A program made the translations under genes and the position numbers. Positions 54,301 to 61,691 of a stretch of 64,000 nt of DNA are shown here, piece after piece (the first letter of the stretch is position 1; the number at the start of each line of letters is the position of its first letter). Source of the DNA: Enterococcus_K sp051713825 (GTDB taxonomy: Bacteria > Bacillota > Bacilli > Lactobacillales > Enterococcaceae). Where the stretch lies: assembly GCF_051713825.1 (NCBI RefSeq), contig NZ_JBIOQR010000001.1, positions 248,001 to 312,000 on the forward strand. The letters are read 5' to 3'. Under the pieces are notes generated by a model that had not been told where the DNA came from, did no database searches, and saw nothing but the letters and a program-made list of their open reading frames with translations.

Positions 54301-54978
54301 GAAGTAACTATTAAAGGGAAAACTGATACACGTACGTATACAGTTCCTTATACAGCGCGTATGAAAGTAGCTGAAGGTGATTACATCCATCGTGGTGCAC
54401 CATTAACTGAAGGATCAATCGAACCAAAACAATTGTTGCAAGTTCGTGATGTTTTATCAGTTGAAAACTACCTATTACGTGAGGTCCAACGTGTTTACCG
54501 TATGCAAGGGGTAGAAATTGGCGATAAACATATCGAAGTAATGGTTCGTCAAATGTTGCGCAAAGTCCGCGTAATGGATCCAGGTGATACAGATATCTTA
54601 CCAGGAACTTTATTGGATATTGCAGAATTTAAAGACCGTAACTACGATACATTAGTTGCCGGTGGTGTACCTGCTACATCACGCCCTGTCTTACTAGGTA
54701 TCACAAAAGCTTCATTAGAAACAAACAGCTTCTTGTCAGCTGCTTCCTTCCAAGAAACGACACGTGTCTTAACTGATGCGGCGATTCGTGGGAAGAAAGA
54801 TCCGCTTCTAGGATTGAAAGAAAATGTTATTATTGGGAAAATCATCCCAGCAGGTACGGGTATGGCTCGTTACCGTAACATGGAACCAAAAGAAGCAAGT
54901 GTTGCAAGTGAGAATGTATATAGCATTTCTGATATTGAAGCACAAATGGCTGCAGAAGATGCGCTAAATAACAAATAA
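51331..54978 (+). CDS. rpoC: RNA polymerase beta' subunit
   Basis: Catalytic beta-prime subunit, 1215 residues. The start is TTG 51331 (N-terminus [21 protein letters not shown]), with GGAGGG eight bases upstream; the frame extends further but runs into the hairpin. The zinc motif [20 protein letters not shown], the catalytic NADFDGDQM, the bridge-helix region, and the second zinc site [13 protein letters not shown] are all intact. It forms the polymerase core with RpoB and is followed by two terminators. Confidence 0.98.
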   Translation: [1215 protein letters not shown]

Positions 54979-54983
54979 GAACA

Positions 54984-55023
54984 AAAAAACTAGAGCCGAA
55001 GATTCGCGGGCTCTAGTTTTTTT
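54984..55023 (+). terminator. Terminator after rpoC
   Basis: AAAAAACTAGAGCC (54984-54997) pairs with GGCTCTAGTTTTTT ending near 55022. Confidence 0.92.
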
Positions 55024-55034
55024 GTGCAGATAGA

Positions 55035-55065
55035 AAAAGTCATCGTGCAAAACACGATGTCTTTT
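55035..55065. terminator. Second hairpin after rpoC
   Basis: CATCGTG (55041-55047) pairs with CACGATG (55053-55059), flanked by AAAAG and CTTTT. Confidence 0.65.
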
Positions 55066-55066
55066 G

Positions 55067-55142
55067 GTAAGTGCCCAATAAAATGGTACCTACATGCCAA
55101 ATAACCCAAGCTTTAGTAAGTACCTAGTTATTAGGCACTTAC
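55067..55142. mobile_element. 76-bp miniature element made of both IS66 ends
   Basis: It starts GTAAGTGCCCAATAAAATGG and ends TTATTAGGCACTTAC. The first 50 bases match the right end and the last 24-26 bases the left end of the IS66 copy at 16482-18883, each with few mismatches, in reverse orientation. All genes are deleted. The flanking octamers (GTCTTTTG and TGAAGAAA) do not match, so no target duplication is left. Confidence 0.85.
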
Positions 55143-55526
55143 TGAAGAAACTCAAGCCTGTAATTTTAATGGGCTTATTTGCCACACCACGATTGTCTTT
55201 ATTTGTCATATTATTCTGAGTTGTGCGACGAGATGAAAGAACTTGATTGGGCAGTTGCTTTATCTTCTTTGGTGAGCCTTTTAGAGGAATTAACTCAAAC
55301 ATTGAGTCCCTCATTCACAAAACTATTTTCATTACAAGTTCAGCATTGGTTTAATAATCTACCTTGTTATATCAAGGGATATCTACCTAATTTGGTGTGC
55401 GAAACTTGAGTTAAGTATTTCTTTCATAAATGATTGAAACTCGTTCGGTAAAGATAATACTTATGAAAGTATCTGGAATTTTTTGTTAGTAAGCGTCTAT
55501 TTTTCACATATGGAGACAAATAACTA
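55143..55526. other. Non-coding or degenerate stretch between the miniature element and the accessory island
   Basis: AACTCAAG (55149-55156) and CTTGAGTT (55405-55412) bracket about 264 bases. Two short overlapping frames on opposite strands (about 75 codons each) show no recognisable domain or ribosome site. It may be the decayed remains of a mobile element; this is a guess from position. Confidence 0.3.
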
Positions 55527-55901
55527 TTATTTGTTGAGCTTAAGGAAACTAAATAGACCGAGTGCACCTAGAAAAATATAAGTTCCCAATGATAGCTCCA
55601 ATTGGGATAGCCAATCAGGATAGCGTGAACTATGGAGAGTTACTTCCATGAGAATGAGTCCGATAATTATAATGATGCTACTTGAAAGGAAAAACGGTAA
55701 TGAAATACTCTTATCAAATACCAAAGAAGCTAAATAGAAAGTAAGTACCAAACTGATAAACAGAATAGTTTTCCGTAGTAAAGAATGACTATCAAGGGGG
55801 AGTGGTTCGCTGTATAACAATATCCCCAATGCAGTATAAAAGGTGGTTAGTAATACTTTGTAGTAAGTGATTGAGATCACTCCATTCCCTAGAACATACA
55901 T
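55527..55901 (-). CDS. Small four-helix membrane protein, last gene of the accessory operon
   Basis: A 124-residue hydrophobic protein with about four membrane helices (for example LFISLVLTFYLASLVF and FFLSSSIIIIIGLILMEV). I do not recognise the family. It lies ten bases after the lipoprotein gene at the 3' end of the ABC operon, the position where immunity proteins are often found in bacteriocin clusters. The start at 55901 is the track-supported ATG; the upstream ribosome site is weak. The function is unknown. Confidence 0.7.
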   Translation of the reverse strand: MYVLGNGVISITYYKVLLTTFYTALGILLYSEPLPLDSHSLLRKTILFISLVLTFYLASLVFDKSISLPFFLSSSIIIIIGLILMEVTLHSSRYPDWLSQLELSLGTYIFLGALGLFSFLKLNK

Positions 55902-55911
55902 AACAAGAAAA

Positions 55912-56499
55912 CTAATCTGTTGAAAAACTAATTCCTAACTGTAGAATAAACCCGTCCGTATCAGGCTGAGGAGATACAACAAGCGTATGGGTATCTGTTA
56001 AAGGATATTGATTGTAGTCTGTGACATCTAAATCAATAATCATATCTAATGGTTTGTCGATGACTTGTGCTTCTTGTAAAAAATTACTAAATAGATTAAT
56101 CGCTAAATCTTTATTCGAAAGTTTGTTATTTGTTTTTTTGGATTGGTTAGAGACTTCTATACTATAAGCAGTAGGGTGGACACTGTCAGCGGCAGTTGAA
56201 AAGCTCTCAATCACATGTTCTTTTGCGTGGCGAATCTCGTGCTCGATGAAATCGCCCACAACCGTTTTGGAATAGTCTACGGTATCAGCATTTTGCTGTT
56301 GTTTGATATACGCATTGCTATCTATTGGTAGACTCTCGGCGTTACTTGGGTCCTCATCAGCGAACGGTTCTTGATTTACAGCATTTTCAGTATTTTCTTT
56401 TTGAACAACTTCATGTGCTTCGTTGATTGTTTTTTTTATGCCACAGCCAGATAGTGAACAGATAATTAGTAGACTGGTTATCATTAGTTTAGATTTCAT
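55912..56499 (-). CDS. Lipoprotein of the accessory ABC operon
   Basis: A 195-residue protein with a signal peptide and lipobox SLSGC, therefore anchored on the outer membrane face. The mature part is hydrophilic with an acidic linker (ENAVNQEPFADEDPSNAESL), a helical middle (FIEHEIRHAKEHVIESF) and a probable beta-rich end. No family is recognised. ATG 56499 has AGGAGG eight bases upstream and overlaps the end of the ATPase gene, so it is co-translated. A protective or sensory role is an inference from the neighbourhood. Confidence 0.82.
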   Translation of the reverse strand: MKSKLMITSLLIICSLSGCGIKKTINEAHEVVQKENTENAVNQEPFADEDPSNAESLPIDSNAYIKQQQNADTVDYSKTVVGDFIEHEIRHAKEHVIESFSTAADSVHPTAYSIEVSNQSKKTNNKLSNKDLAINLFSNFLQEAQVIDKPLDMIIDLDVTDYNQYPLTDTHTLVVSPQPDTDGFILQLGISFSTD

Positions 56500-57115
56500 G
56501 GATGGTTCCTCCTTCAATTTTAAAGACTTTGTCACAAAGACTGTCGATATCTCGCTCATCATGACTAGTTAACAGGATAATTTTATCTTTTTGTTTTAAT
56601 TGCTTGATAATCTCATGAATTTCTTTAACGCCCTGTTCATCTAAGCCGTTGAAGGGTTCGTCTAATATGTAATACTTTGGATCTTCCATAATCGCTTGAG
56701 CAATACGAAGTCGCTGTTTCATTCCTAAACTATAGTTTTTATACTTTTGGGGAAGTTCGGGACTTAAGCCGACCATCAATAGTATGTCCTTAATTCTTTC
56801 ATAGTCAATCGTCTTCTGAATTTCAGCTAGGAGCTTTAAATTTTCAAAGCCGGTAAGGTTGCTAATGAATTGTGGATTCTCAATGATAATTCCCGCATCT
56901 TTTAAGAAATGTCCCTTGGTTAGTGGTTGTCCATCTATCGTGATGTTACCTCCTTGTAAGGGCATAAGACCAATCAGTGTTTTAAATAATAACGATTTAC
57001 CAGCGCCATTTCGACCGATTAAGCCATAACATCTTCCCGTTTCAAATGTTAAATTGACGTCCTTTAACAAGTGACTCGTATTTAGAGTAATTGATAGATC
57101 TTTTATCTCAATCAT
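56489..57115 (-). CDS. ABC transporter ATP-binding protein of the accessory operon
   Basis: A 208-residue ATPase. Walker A is IGRNGAGKSLL (Leu where Thr or Ser is common), the signature is NYSLGMKQRLRIAQ, Walker B is YYILDEPFNGLD and the H-loop is LLTSHDERD. This short form is typical of peptide or bacteriocin export and immunity ABC systems. AGGAGG precedes ATG 57115, which overlaps the stop of the second permease. It works with the two upstream permeases. Confidence 0.92.
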   Translation of the reverse strand: MIEIKDLSITLNTSHLLKDVNLTFETGRCYGLIGRNGAGKSLLFKTLIGLMPLQGGNITIDGQPLTKGHFLKDAGIIIENPQFISNLTGFENLKLLAEIQKTIDYERIKDILLMVGLSPELPQKYKNYSLGMKQRLRIAQAIMEDPKYYILDEPFNGLDEQGVKEIHEIIKQLKQKDKIILLTSHDERDIDSLCDKVFKIEGGTIHEI

Positions 57116-57872
57116 TATATTCCTCCTGATATAAATTTTGTTTATTGGATAATAAATATGAACAAATCAGTAATAGGCCCCAGAATAGACAACTATCCAT
57201 AAAATGGTTTGTTTTATCAAATAGAACAAGGTTGACTTGGGGGATAACTCGATCAGCGATATTTAGTAAAATCAAAAATAGAAAACTAAAACTGAGGCTT
57301 AATACGCTTTTGTTTTTGATGTAGCCGTGGAAAATGAAAAAGTTAAAAGTGAGAATCATGAGTAACAAATTGATAAGATAGCTAACTAATGTCCAATAGA
57401 TAGAGCCACTTTGATAGTTAAAGCTGCTGTGAGTTAGATCTAATGGTGAAAGATGTAGCGTGGTGATTAAAGAAAAACCTAGTAAACAAACAAAAATAAC
57501 CGCATAAAGGATGCTTTTTTTTAAGAAGAATAGAAAGTATTCTTTGTTATTTTGTATGCGCGTTTTTAAAAATGTGTGAAAAGATAAAGGAATCTGCAAG
57601 AATCGAACCGAATAAAGAATGCCCAACAATTGAATGCAAATAGGCATGATCAATTGTTTTATATCCTTTAATTCTAGATAAGAAATCCCTTGTTCGCTTT
57701 TGGGCGTATAGTAGCCTAAAATTAGTTGTAGAAGATCCCATTGGTTACCTGTTAGTCCATGATTATAGGTAAGTGTTTCAAAGGTGTCACTCGTCTGAGA
57801 GAGAAATAGGTAGATAAATAGTGAGTAGATGATAATGAATCCAAGTGTTTGTTTGATCATTTTTATTTTCAT
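57108..57872 (-). CDS. ABC transporter permease 2 of the accessory operon
   Basis: A 254-residue membrane protein with about six helices (GFIIIYSLFIYLFL at the start, SFSFLFLILLNIADRV and CLFWGLLLICSYLL near the end). No family signature is recognised beyond the ABC-2-like shape. It overlaps the upstream gene by ATGA and the ATPase by eight bases. It probably forms a heterodimeric channel with the 270-residue permease. Confidence 0.82.
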   Translation of the reverse strand: MKIKMIKQTLGFIIIYSLFIYLFLSQTSDTFETLTYNHGLTGNQWDLLQLILGYYTPKSEQGISYLELKDIKQLIMPICIQLLGILYSVRFLQIPLSFHTFLKTRIQNNKEYFLFFLKKSILYAVIFVCLLGFSLITTLHLSPLDLTHSSFNYQSGSIYWTLVSYLINLLLMILTFNFFIFHGYIKNKSVLSLSFSFLFLILLNIADRVIPQVNLVLFDKTNHFMDSCLFWGLLLICSYLLSNKQNLYQEEYND

Positions 57873-58681
57873 ATGATTATTCTCCGTCTATAAAAGTAGA
57901 GTAAACCTAATACTGAGCAGCCTAGTGGATAAATCGTATAGGTCCAAATATCAGTTATTTTACTGTAATAACCTGTGAAAGGAGTATATAAATTCAACCA
58001 AGCTAGATTAAATGTGCCGCTTAATTGAAAAGTTACGAGTGAAATCCCTAGTGGAACTAATACAAATAGATAAAGATTGTCCTTAGTAAATAATGTGATG
58101 ACACAAAATAAAAGACTATAAGAGAAAATAATTGGTAAATCGTTAATAATTGCAGTTGTTATAAAGTAGTACATAGGGCGTCCTTCAAAGAAATCAGAAG
58201 GTAAAAGATGATTAAATATGTACGAGGTTGACTCTAAAGAGAGATCAGTAGTCAACGGTGTAATTTGATTGAAGGTAACGTAAATTAAAATATGCCCCAA
58301 AGTAAAACTTAATGCACTAATAAAGGCGTAGCCAAGCATTGAATGAACGAGCGCCCGATAATAATTTTTAAATCGATTTCTGCCGAAAACAAAGTATGAA
58401 TGTAAGTCTTCTTTGAATCGTAAGGTATTTAAGAGAATGAAGATAGGATAGGCGACTGCTAAAAATGAGGTTTGTAAATTGATTGCATTCCATTCTAAAA
58501 CGAATATAATCATCTGTTCTTTTAAACTATAATTTTTTGCAGAACTATAGGTTGATTCTCCCATAAAAATATCCCAGGTAGGAATGACTTCATAAAGAAG
58601 ATAGGCTCCATAGACTAATAAAGGAATACCGATGATTGTTATGAGTAGGATTTTATTTGAGATGATTCTTTTTTTGTACAT
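57869..58681 (-). CDS. ABC transporter permease 1 of the accessory operon
   Basis: A 270-residue membrane protein with six or more helices, N-terminal KILLITIIGIPLLVYGAYLL and a large outer loop after it, resembling ABC-2 permeases. AAGGAG lies before ATG 58681. A terminator separates it from the secreted-protein gene upstream, so its expression should be lower than that gene's. Whether the system exports the neighbouring secreted product or confers resistance is not visible. Confidence 0.82.
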   Translation of the reverse strand: MYKKRIISNKILLITIIGIPLLVYGAYLLYEVIPTWDIFMGESTYSSAKNYSLKEQMIIFVLEWNAINLQTSFLAVAYPIFILLNTLRFKEDLHSYFVFGRNRFKNYYRALVHSMLGYAFISALSFTLGHILIYVTFNQITPLTTDLSLESTSYIFNHLLPSDFFEGRPMYYFITTAIINDLPIIFSYSLLFCVITLFTKDNLYLFVLVPLGISLVTFQLSGTFNLAWLNLYTPFTGYYSKITDIWTYTIYPLGCSVLGLLYFYRRRIII

Positions 58682-58716
58682 AAGAAGCTCCTTTTTTTGA
58701 ATTAATTTTTTTAGAA

Positions 58717-58746
58717 AAGAAGCAAAGGGAGGTTCCTTTGCTTCTT
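58717..58746 (-). terminator. Terminator between secreted protein and ABC genes
   Basis: AAGAAGCAAAGG (58717-58728) pairs perfectly with CCTTTGCTTCTT (58735-58746); on the minus strand TTCTAAAAAAATT follows. Partial read-through would give excess secreted product over transporter. Confidence 0.8.
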
Positions 58747-58756
58747 CATAAAAATA

Positions 58757-59143
58757 TTAATAAGAATCAGGGCTCCATGAACCGTATACTGTAAAATTAG
58801 ATTGATCCTTGTTTGCTTTACTGATTCTCAAAAATGGATATTGATAAGGAGCGGATTTGTCTGAATAAGATTTTCTAGTTCCAGTCCATAGTGTTGTTCC
58901 ACCAACATCTTTTTGTCCAACTCTAGTGCGGACCCTGACTTGTTTGCCCCCAACTGTATTTTGCAAATTAATTATAGTATTTGAATCGTTTAACTTTCTC
59001 AGAGCTGATGTGTCATTCCCATTTTTTGTGACTCTGAATTTTGACAAATCTCCAACGTTTCTGGCTTCTGTAGGTACACTGCTGACCGCGATGATACTAA
59101 AAAGTAACGCTCCTGTTAATAATAATTTTTTTTGCTTTTTCAT
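58757..59143 (-). CDS. Secreted 128-residue protein of the accessory operon
   Basis: A Sec-type signal peptide (KKQKKLLLTGALLFSIIAVSSVPTEA, cleavage near residue 27) precedes a mature part of about 100 residues. The mature part has no cysteine, is basic (VRVRTRVGQK) and is rich in Thr, Ser, Asn and aromatic residues toward the C-terminus (YQYPFLRISKAN, VYGSWSPDSY). It is probably a beta-structured soluble protein. Layout recalls small exported Firmicute proteins (DUF2712-like) and Sec-exported bacteriocins, without a firm match. ATG 59143 is preferred over GTG 59152. It is the first gene of the minus-strand operon. Confidence 0.8.
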   Translation of the reverse strand: MKKQKKLLLTGALLFSIIAVSSVPTEARNVGDLSKFRVTKNGNDTSALRKLNDSNTIINLQNTVGGKQVRVRTRVGQKDVGGTTLWTGTRKSYSDKSAPYQYPFLRISKANKDQSNFTVYGSWSPDSY

Positions 59144-59174
59144 GTAAAACACTCTTTTTTCTTTTGATGAATGT

Positions 59175-59222
59175 ATAATACAATATAAACAGTTATTTTA
59201 ACCATTTTTGTCATAAACGGTT
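59175..59222 (-). promoter_or_regulatory. Promoter with direct repeats, probable LytTR-regulator site
   Basis: On the minus strand AACCGTTTAT (59222-59213) and AACTGTTTAT (59194-59185), nine of ten identical, 28 bases apart, precede a -10 TATTAT (59180-59175). There is no good -35, as in activator-dependent promoters of AgrA/LytTR regulators. Spacing is longer than the usual 21-22 bases. Confidence 0.55.
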
Positions 59223-59269
59223 GAAAATCAGTCATTAACGTAAAAAAATGCGGAAAGGATGTGAAATAA

Positions 59270-60559
59270 GTGTTGTTAAGTATATATATGAGTATGAGTC
59301 ATATAATTGGCATTCTCTTTTCTTACTTAATTATAGATAGAAATTTATTCACCACTAAAAGAAAGTTTCTATATTTTTTGGCAACTGTAGGTATAGTAGG
59401 AGTGGTTGCTTATCACTATAATTTTTTGGGTGAAATTTTTCTTCTTGTATTTCTAATTTTACTGAATCTAAGAAGAGAGATGGCGGTACAGAAAATCTTA
59501 TTACTAATTCTTTTTCCTTTTTCGATACAATCAGCTGTAATTGTAGCGTTAAGACCATTATATTCATTAATTCCATCATTTGAAGAAGGTGGCTTCACTC
59601 CGTATATGTTTATTAAGTTAGGAAGTTACGCTATTATTTTTATCGTTAGTTGGGGTGTTACTAACTATTTGCTTCCCTACATTTTAAGAAAAAAACAAGA
59701 AAAAAAAACTCTGCTACTTTTGATAATTGTTTTTCTAGGTGTTCAGATAGAATGGCTTGTGGCCTATCTAACAGAGTACTCTTCAGACTTTTTTATCATT
59801 ATTTTTATTGTTCTTTTATTATTTACGATACTTATCTATTTTTCGGTGAAGGAAATCACGGAGAAACAAGCACTAAAAGTAGAAGTAGAACGACAAAAAA
59901 TTGAAAAAGAGTATATGTCAGCTTATTCAGATGAAGTTAAGGGGCAGTATGAAGAGCTGAGGAAGTTTAAGCATGATTATGTTAATATTCTTTCTTCATT
60001 AGATTATTTTATAAAAACGAAGGATTTAGATAGGGTAGAGAGGTATTTCAAGCAAACGATTTTGCCAACACAAACCTACATACAACAATCGAATACGTAT
60101 TTTCAGCAGCTCCAAAATATTGAATCTGAGGAAATTAAAAGTATTTTAGCAGTGAAATTAACGTTAGCAAAAGAAAAAGGAATACTTGCCAAATTAGAAG
60201 TACCTGACAAAATTTCTAACAGGATGTCTGCCGATTCAATTGTATTGGTTCGAATGCTAGGGATTATTTTGGACAATAGCATCGAAGAAGTTAGTAGCTT
60301 ACCAGATGGAAAGATTCGGATTGGTTTATTAGATGTGGGGCAAACCTACTTGTTTGTTGTCGAAAATTCTGTCAGAAAAAATATTGAAAAACTGGCTATT
60401 TTAACTAGAGAAGGCTTTTCTACAAAGGGAGAAGGGCGTGGGCTAGGTCTATCTAATTTAAACAAGCTAAATAAAAAAGAGCCAAATGTATCATTAGAAA
60501 CAATCGTTACAGAACAATTTTTCGTGCAAAAGCTCACGATTCAAAAAGGAGGATGCTAA
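59270..60559 (+). CDS. AgrC-type sensor histidine kinase
   Basis: A 429-residue membrane sensor. The N-terminal 200 residues contain six or so helices (sensor domain of the peptide-receptor type), followed by a coiled dimerisation stretch with the phosphoacceptor His in RKFKHDYVNILSSL. The kinase part has the N-box ILDNSIEEV and G-box GFSTKGEGRGLGLSNL, typical of the HPK10 (AgrC, ComD) class. It begins at GTG 59270 with AAAGGA upstream and is divergent from the secreted-protein operon. The response regulator follows directly. The signal is unknown, plausibly a peptide. Confidence 0.93.
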   Translation: MLLSIYMSMSHIIGILFSYLIIDRNLFTTKRKFLYFLATVGIVGVVAYHYNFLGEIFLLVFLILLNLRREMAVQKILLLILFPFSIQSAVIVALRPLYSLIPSFEEGGFTPYMFIKLGSYAIIFIVSWGVTNYLLPYILRKKQEKKTLLLLIIVFLGVQIEWLVAYLTEYSSDFFIIIFIVLLLFTILIYFSVKEITEKQALKVEVERQKIEKEYMSAYSDEVKGQYEELRKFKHDYVNILSSLDYFIKTKDLDRVERYFKQTILPTQTYIQQSNTYFQQLQNIESEEIKSILAVKLTLAKEKGILAKLEVPDKISNRMSADSIVLVRMLGIILDNSIEEVSSLPDGKIRIGLLDVGQTYLFVVENSVRKNIEKLAILTREGFSTKGEGRGLGLSNLNKLNKKEPNVSLETIVTEQFFVQKLTIQKGGC

Positions 60560-61282
60560 ATGCTGTCAGTATTTGTTTGTGAAGATGATGAGGCGCAAAG
60601 AGAACGAATCGTCGAGCTGGTTAAGGACAATATTATGATTGAAGAGTATCAGATGGAGATGACTTTGGCGACGAGTAATCCTTATGAAGTACTGCAATAT
60701 CTAGAGAAAAATGAAAATACACGAGGAATTTATTTTTTAGATGTTGATTTGCAGCAAGCAATAGACGGCATTCAATTAGGCGTAGAGATACGAAAAAAAG
60801 ACGTAGATGCAAAAATCATTTTTATCACGACGCATAGTGAGCTTCAGGGGTTAGTATTTACATACAAAGTCGAAGCGATGGATTACATTGATAAAGAGGA
60901 CATTACTTTATTAAGAAAACGTGTTCAGGAGTGTTTACAACTAGCGAATGAGTATTATACGAAGGAAGACAGAGTAGAAGCAAAGAGAGTGAAAATCAAA
61001 ATTAATAATCAAATTAGAGTATTTTCGCTAGAAGACATTATGTTTTTTGAAACAACGCACGTGCCACGTAAGCTTACCCTGCATTTAAGGAACAGTACGA
61101 TTGATTTGCATGGCTCGTTAAAGGAATTAGAAAATTTGTCAGACGCGTTCATTCGGATTCATAAATCCTTTTTGGTTAATAAGGAGAACATTCACTCCTT
61201 TGACCTAAAAAAAAGAGAAGTCATGATGGAAAACGGAGCAACTTGTTTTGTCTCAGTAAGAGGACGGAAGCTCATAAATTAA
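60560..61282 (+). CDS. LytTR-family response regulator (AgrA-like)
   Basis: A 240-residue regulator. The receiver domain has acidic FVCEDDEAQRERI and the phosphoacceptor Asp in YFLDVDLQ, with the conserved Lys in YIDKED. The LytTR DNA-binding domain spans about residues 140-240 (DIMFFETTHVPRKLTLHL, DAFIRIHKSFLVNKENI). AAAGGAGG precedes ATG 60560, which follows the kinase stop without a gap. It likely activates the direct-repeat promoter at 59175-59222. Confidence 0.95.
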   Translation: MLSVFVCEDDEAQRERIVELVKDNIMIEEYQMEMTLATSNPYEVLQYLEKNENTRGIYFLDVDLQQAIDGIQLGVEIRKKDVDAKIIFITTHSELQGLVFTYKVEAMDYIDKEDITLLRKRVQECLQLANEYYTKEDRVEAKRVKIKINNQIRVFSLEDIMFFETTHVPRKLTLHLRNSTIDLHGSLKELENLSDAFIRIHKSFLVNKENIHSFDLKKREVMMENGATCFVSVRGRKLIN

Positions 61283-61388
61283 ACGGTAATGACGCGATTT
61301 CAATCGTTTAGGATTTTTTTGGTCATAGATGCTAGATAAATGGTACGCTTCTATTTGAAAGAAGGAAAATGTAAAGGAGCGTAATAAA

Positions 61389-61613
61389 ATGAAAAAGAAG
61401 ATGATAGGTGTATTATTAGGAATCATCGTGCTGGGAAGTCATGTAGGGATTGCACAAGAGCAAACGGTTATAGAAAAGCAAAATGAAGGGACTTTTTTTG
61501 CTGGGAGTGGGTTTAGATATTCGTTTAAAAAATACCCACCAAAAAAATATAATGGACGTACTAGGTATCGAGTGGAAAAAACAAAGTCAGGGTATGATGG
61601 ATATTATAGATGA
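61389..61613 (+). CDS. Small secreted cationic, Tyr-rich peptide
   Basis: A 74-residue protein with a Sec-type signal peptide (KKKMIGVLLGIIVLGSHVGIA) and a mature part of about 51 residues. The mature part is basic and Tyr-rich (FRYSFKKYPPKKYNGR, TRYRVEK, GYDGYYR). It has no Cys and no double-Gly leader. AAAGGAG lies seven bases before ATG 61389. It lies just after the response regulator on the same strand and is followed by a terminator. It could be a bacteriocin-like product, a toxin partner or a signal; no family is recognised. Confidence 0.78.
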   Translation: MKKKMIGVLLGIIVLGSHVGIAQEQTVIEKQNEGTFFAGSGFRYSFKKYPPKKYNGRTRYRVEKTKSGYDGYYR

Positions 61614-61649
61614 GGATGACTGTTTTTTAGTCTGCAGCAGTGACTCAAG

Positions 61650-61691
61650 AAACTAAGGGGGGCGATGAAATATCGCTTCCCTTTAGTTTTT
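61650..61691 (+). terminator. Terminator after the small secreted peptide
   Basis: AAACTAAGGG pairs with CCCTTTAGTTT with one bulge, CGAT/ATCG closes the loop, and a T-run follows. Confidence 0.8.

Noticed and set aside
55067..55150. Recent insertion of the 76-bp element with target duplication
   Set aside because: The flanking octamers differ, so no duplication remains; origin by internal deletion or later decay is more likely.
55090..55409. Two overlapping short frames on opposite strands as transposase remnants
   Set aside because: Neither contains catalytic or zinc motifs I can recognise, so only a degenerate stretch is reported.
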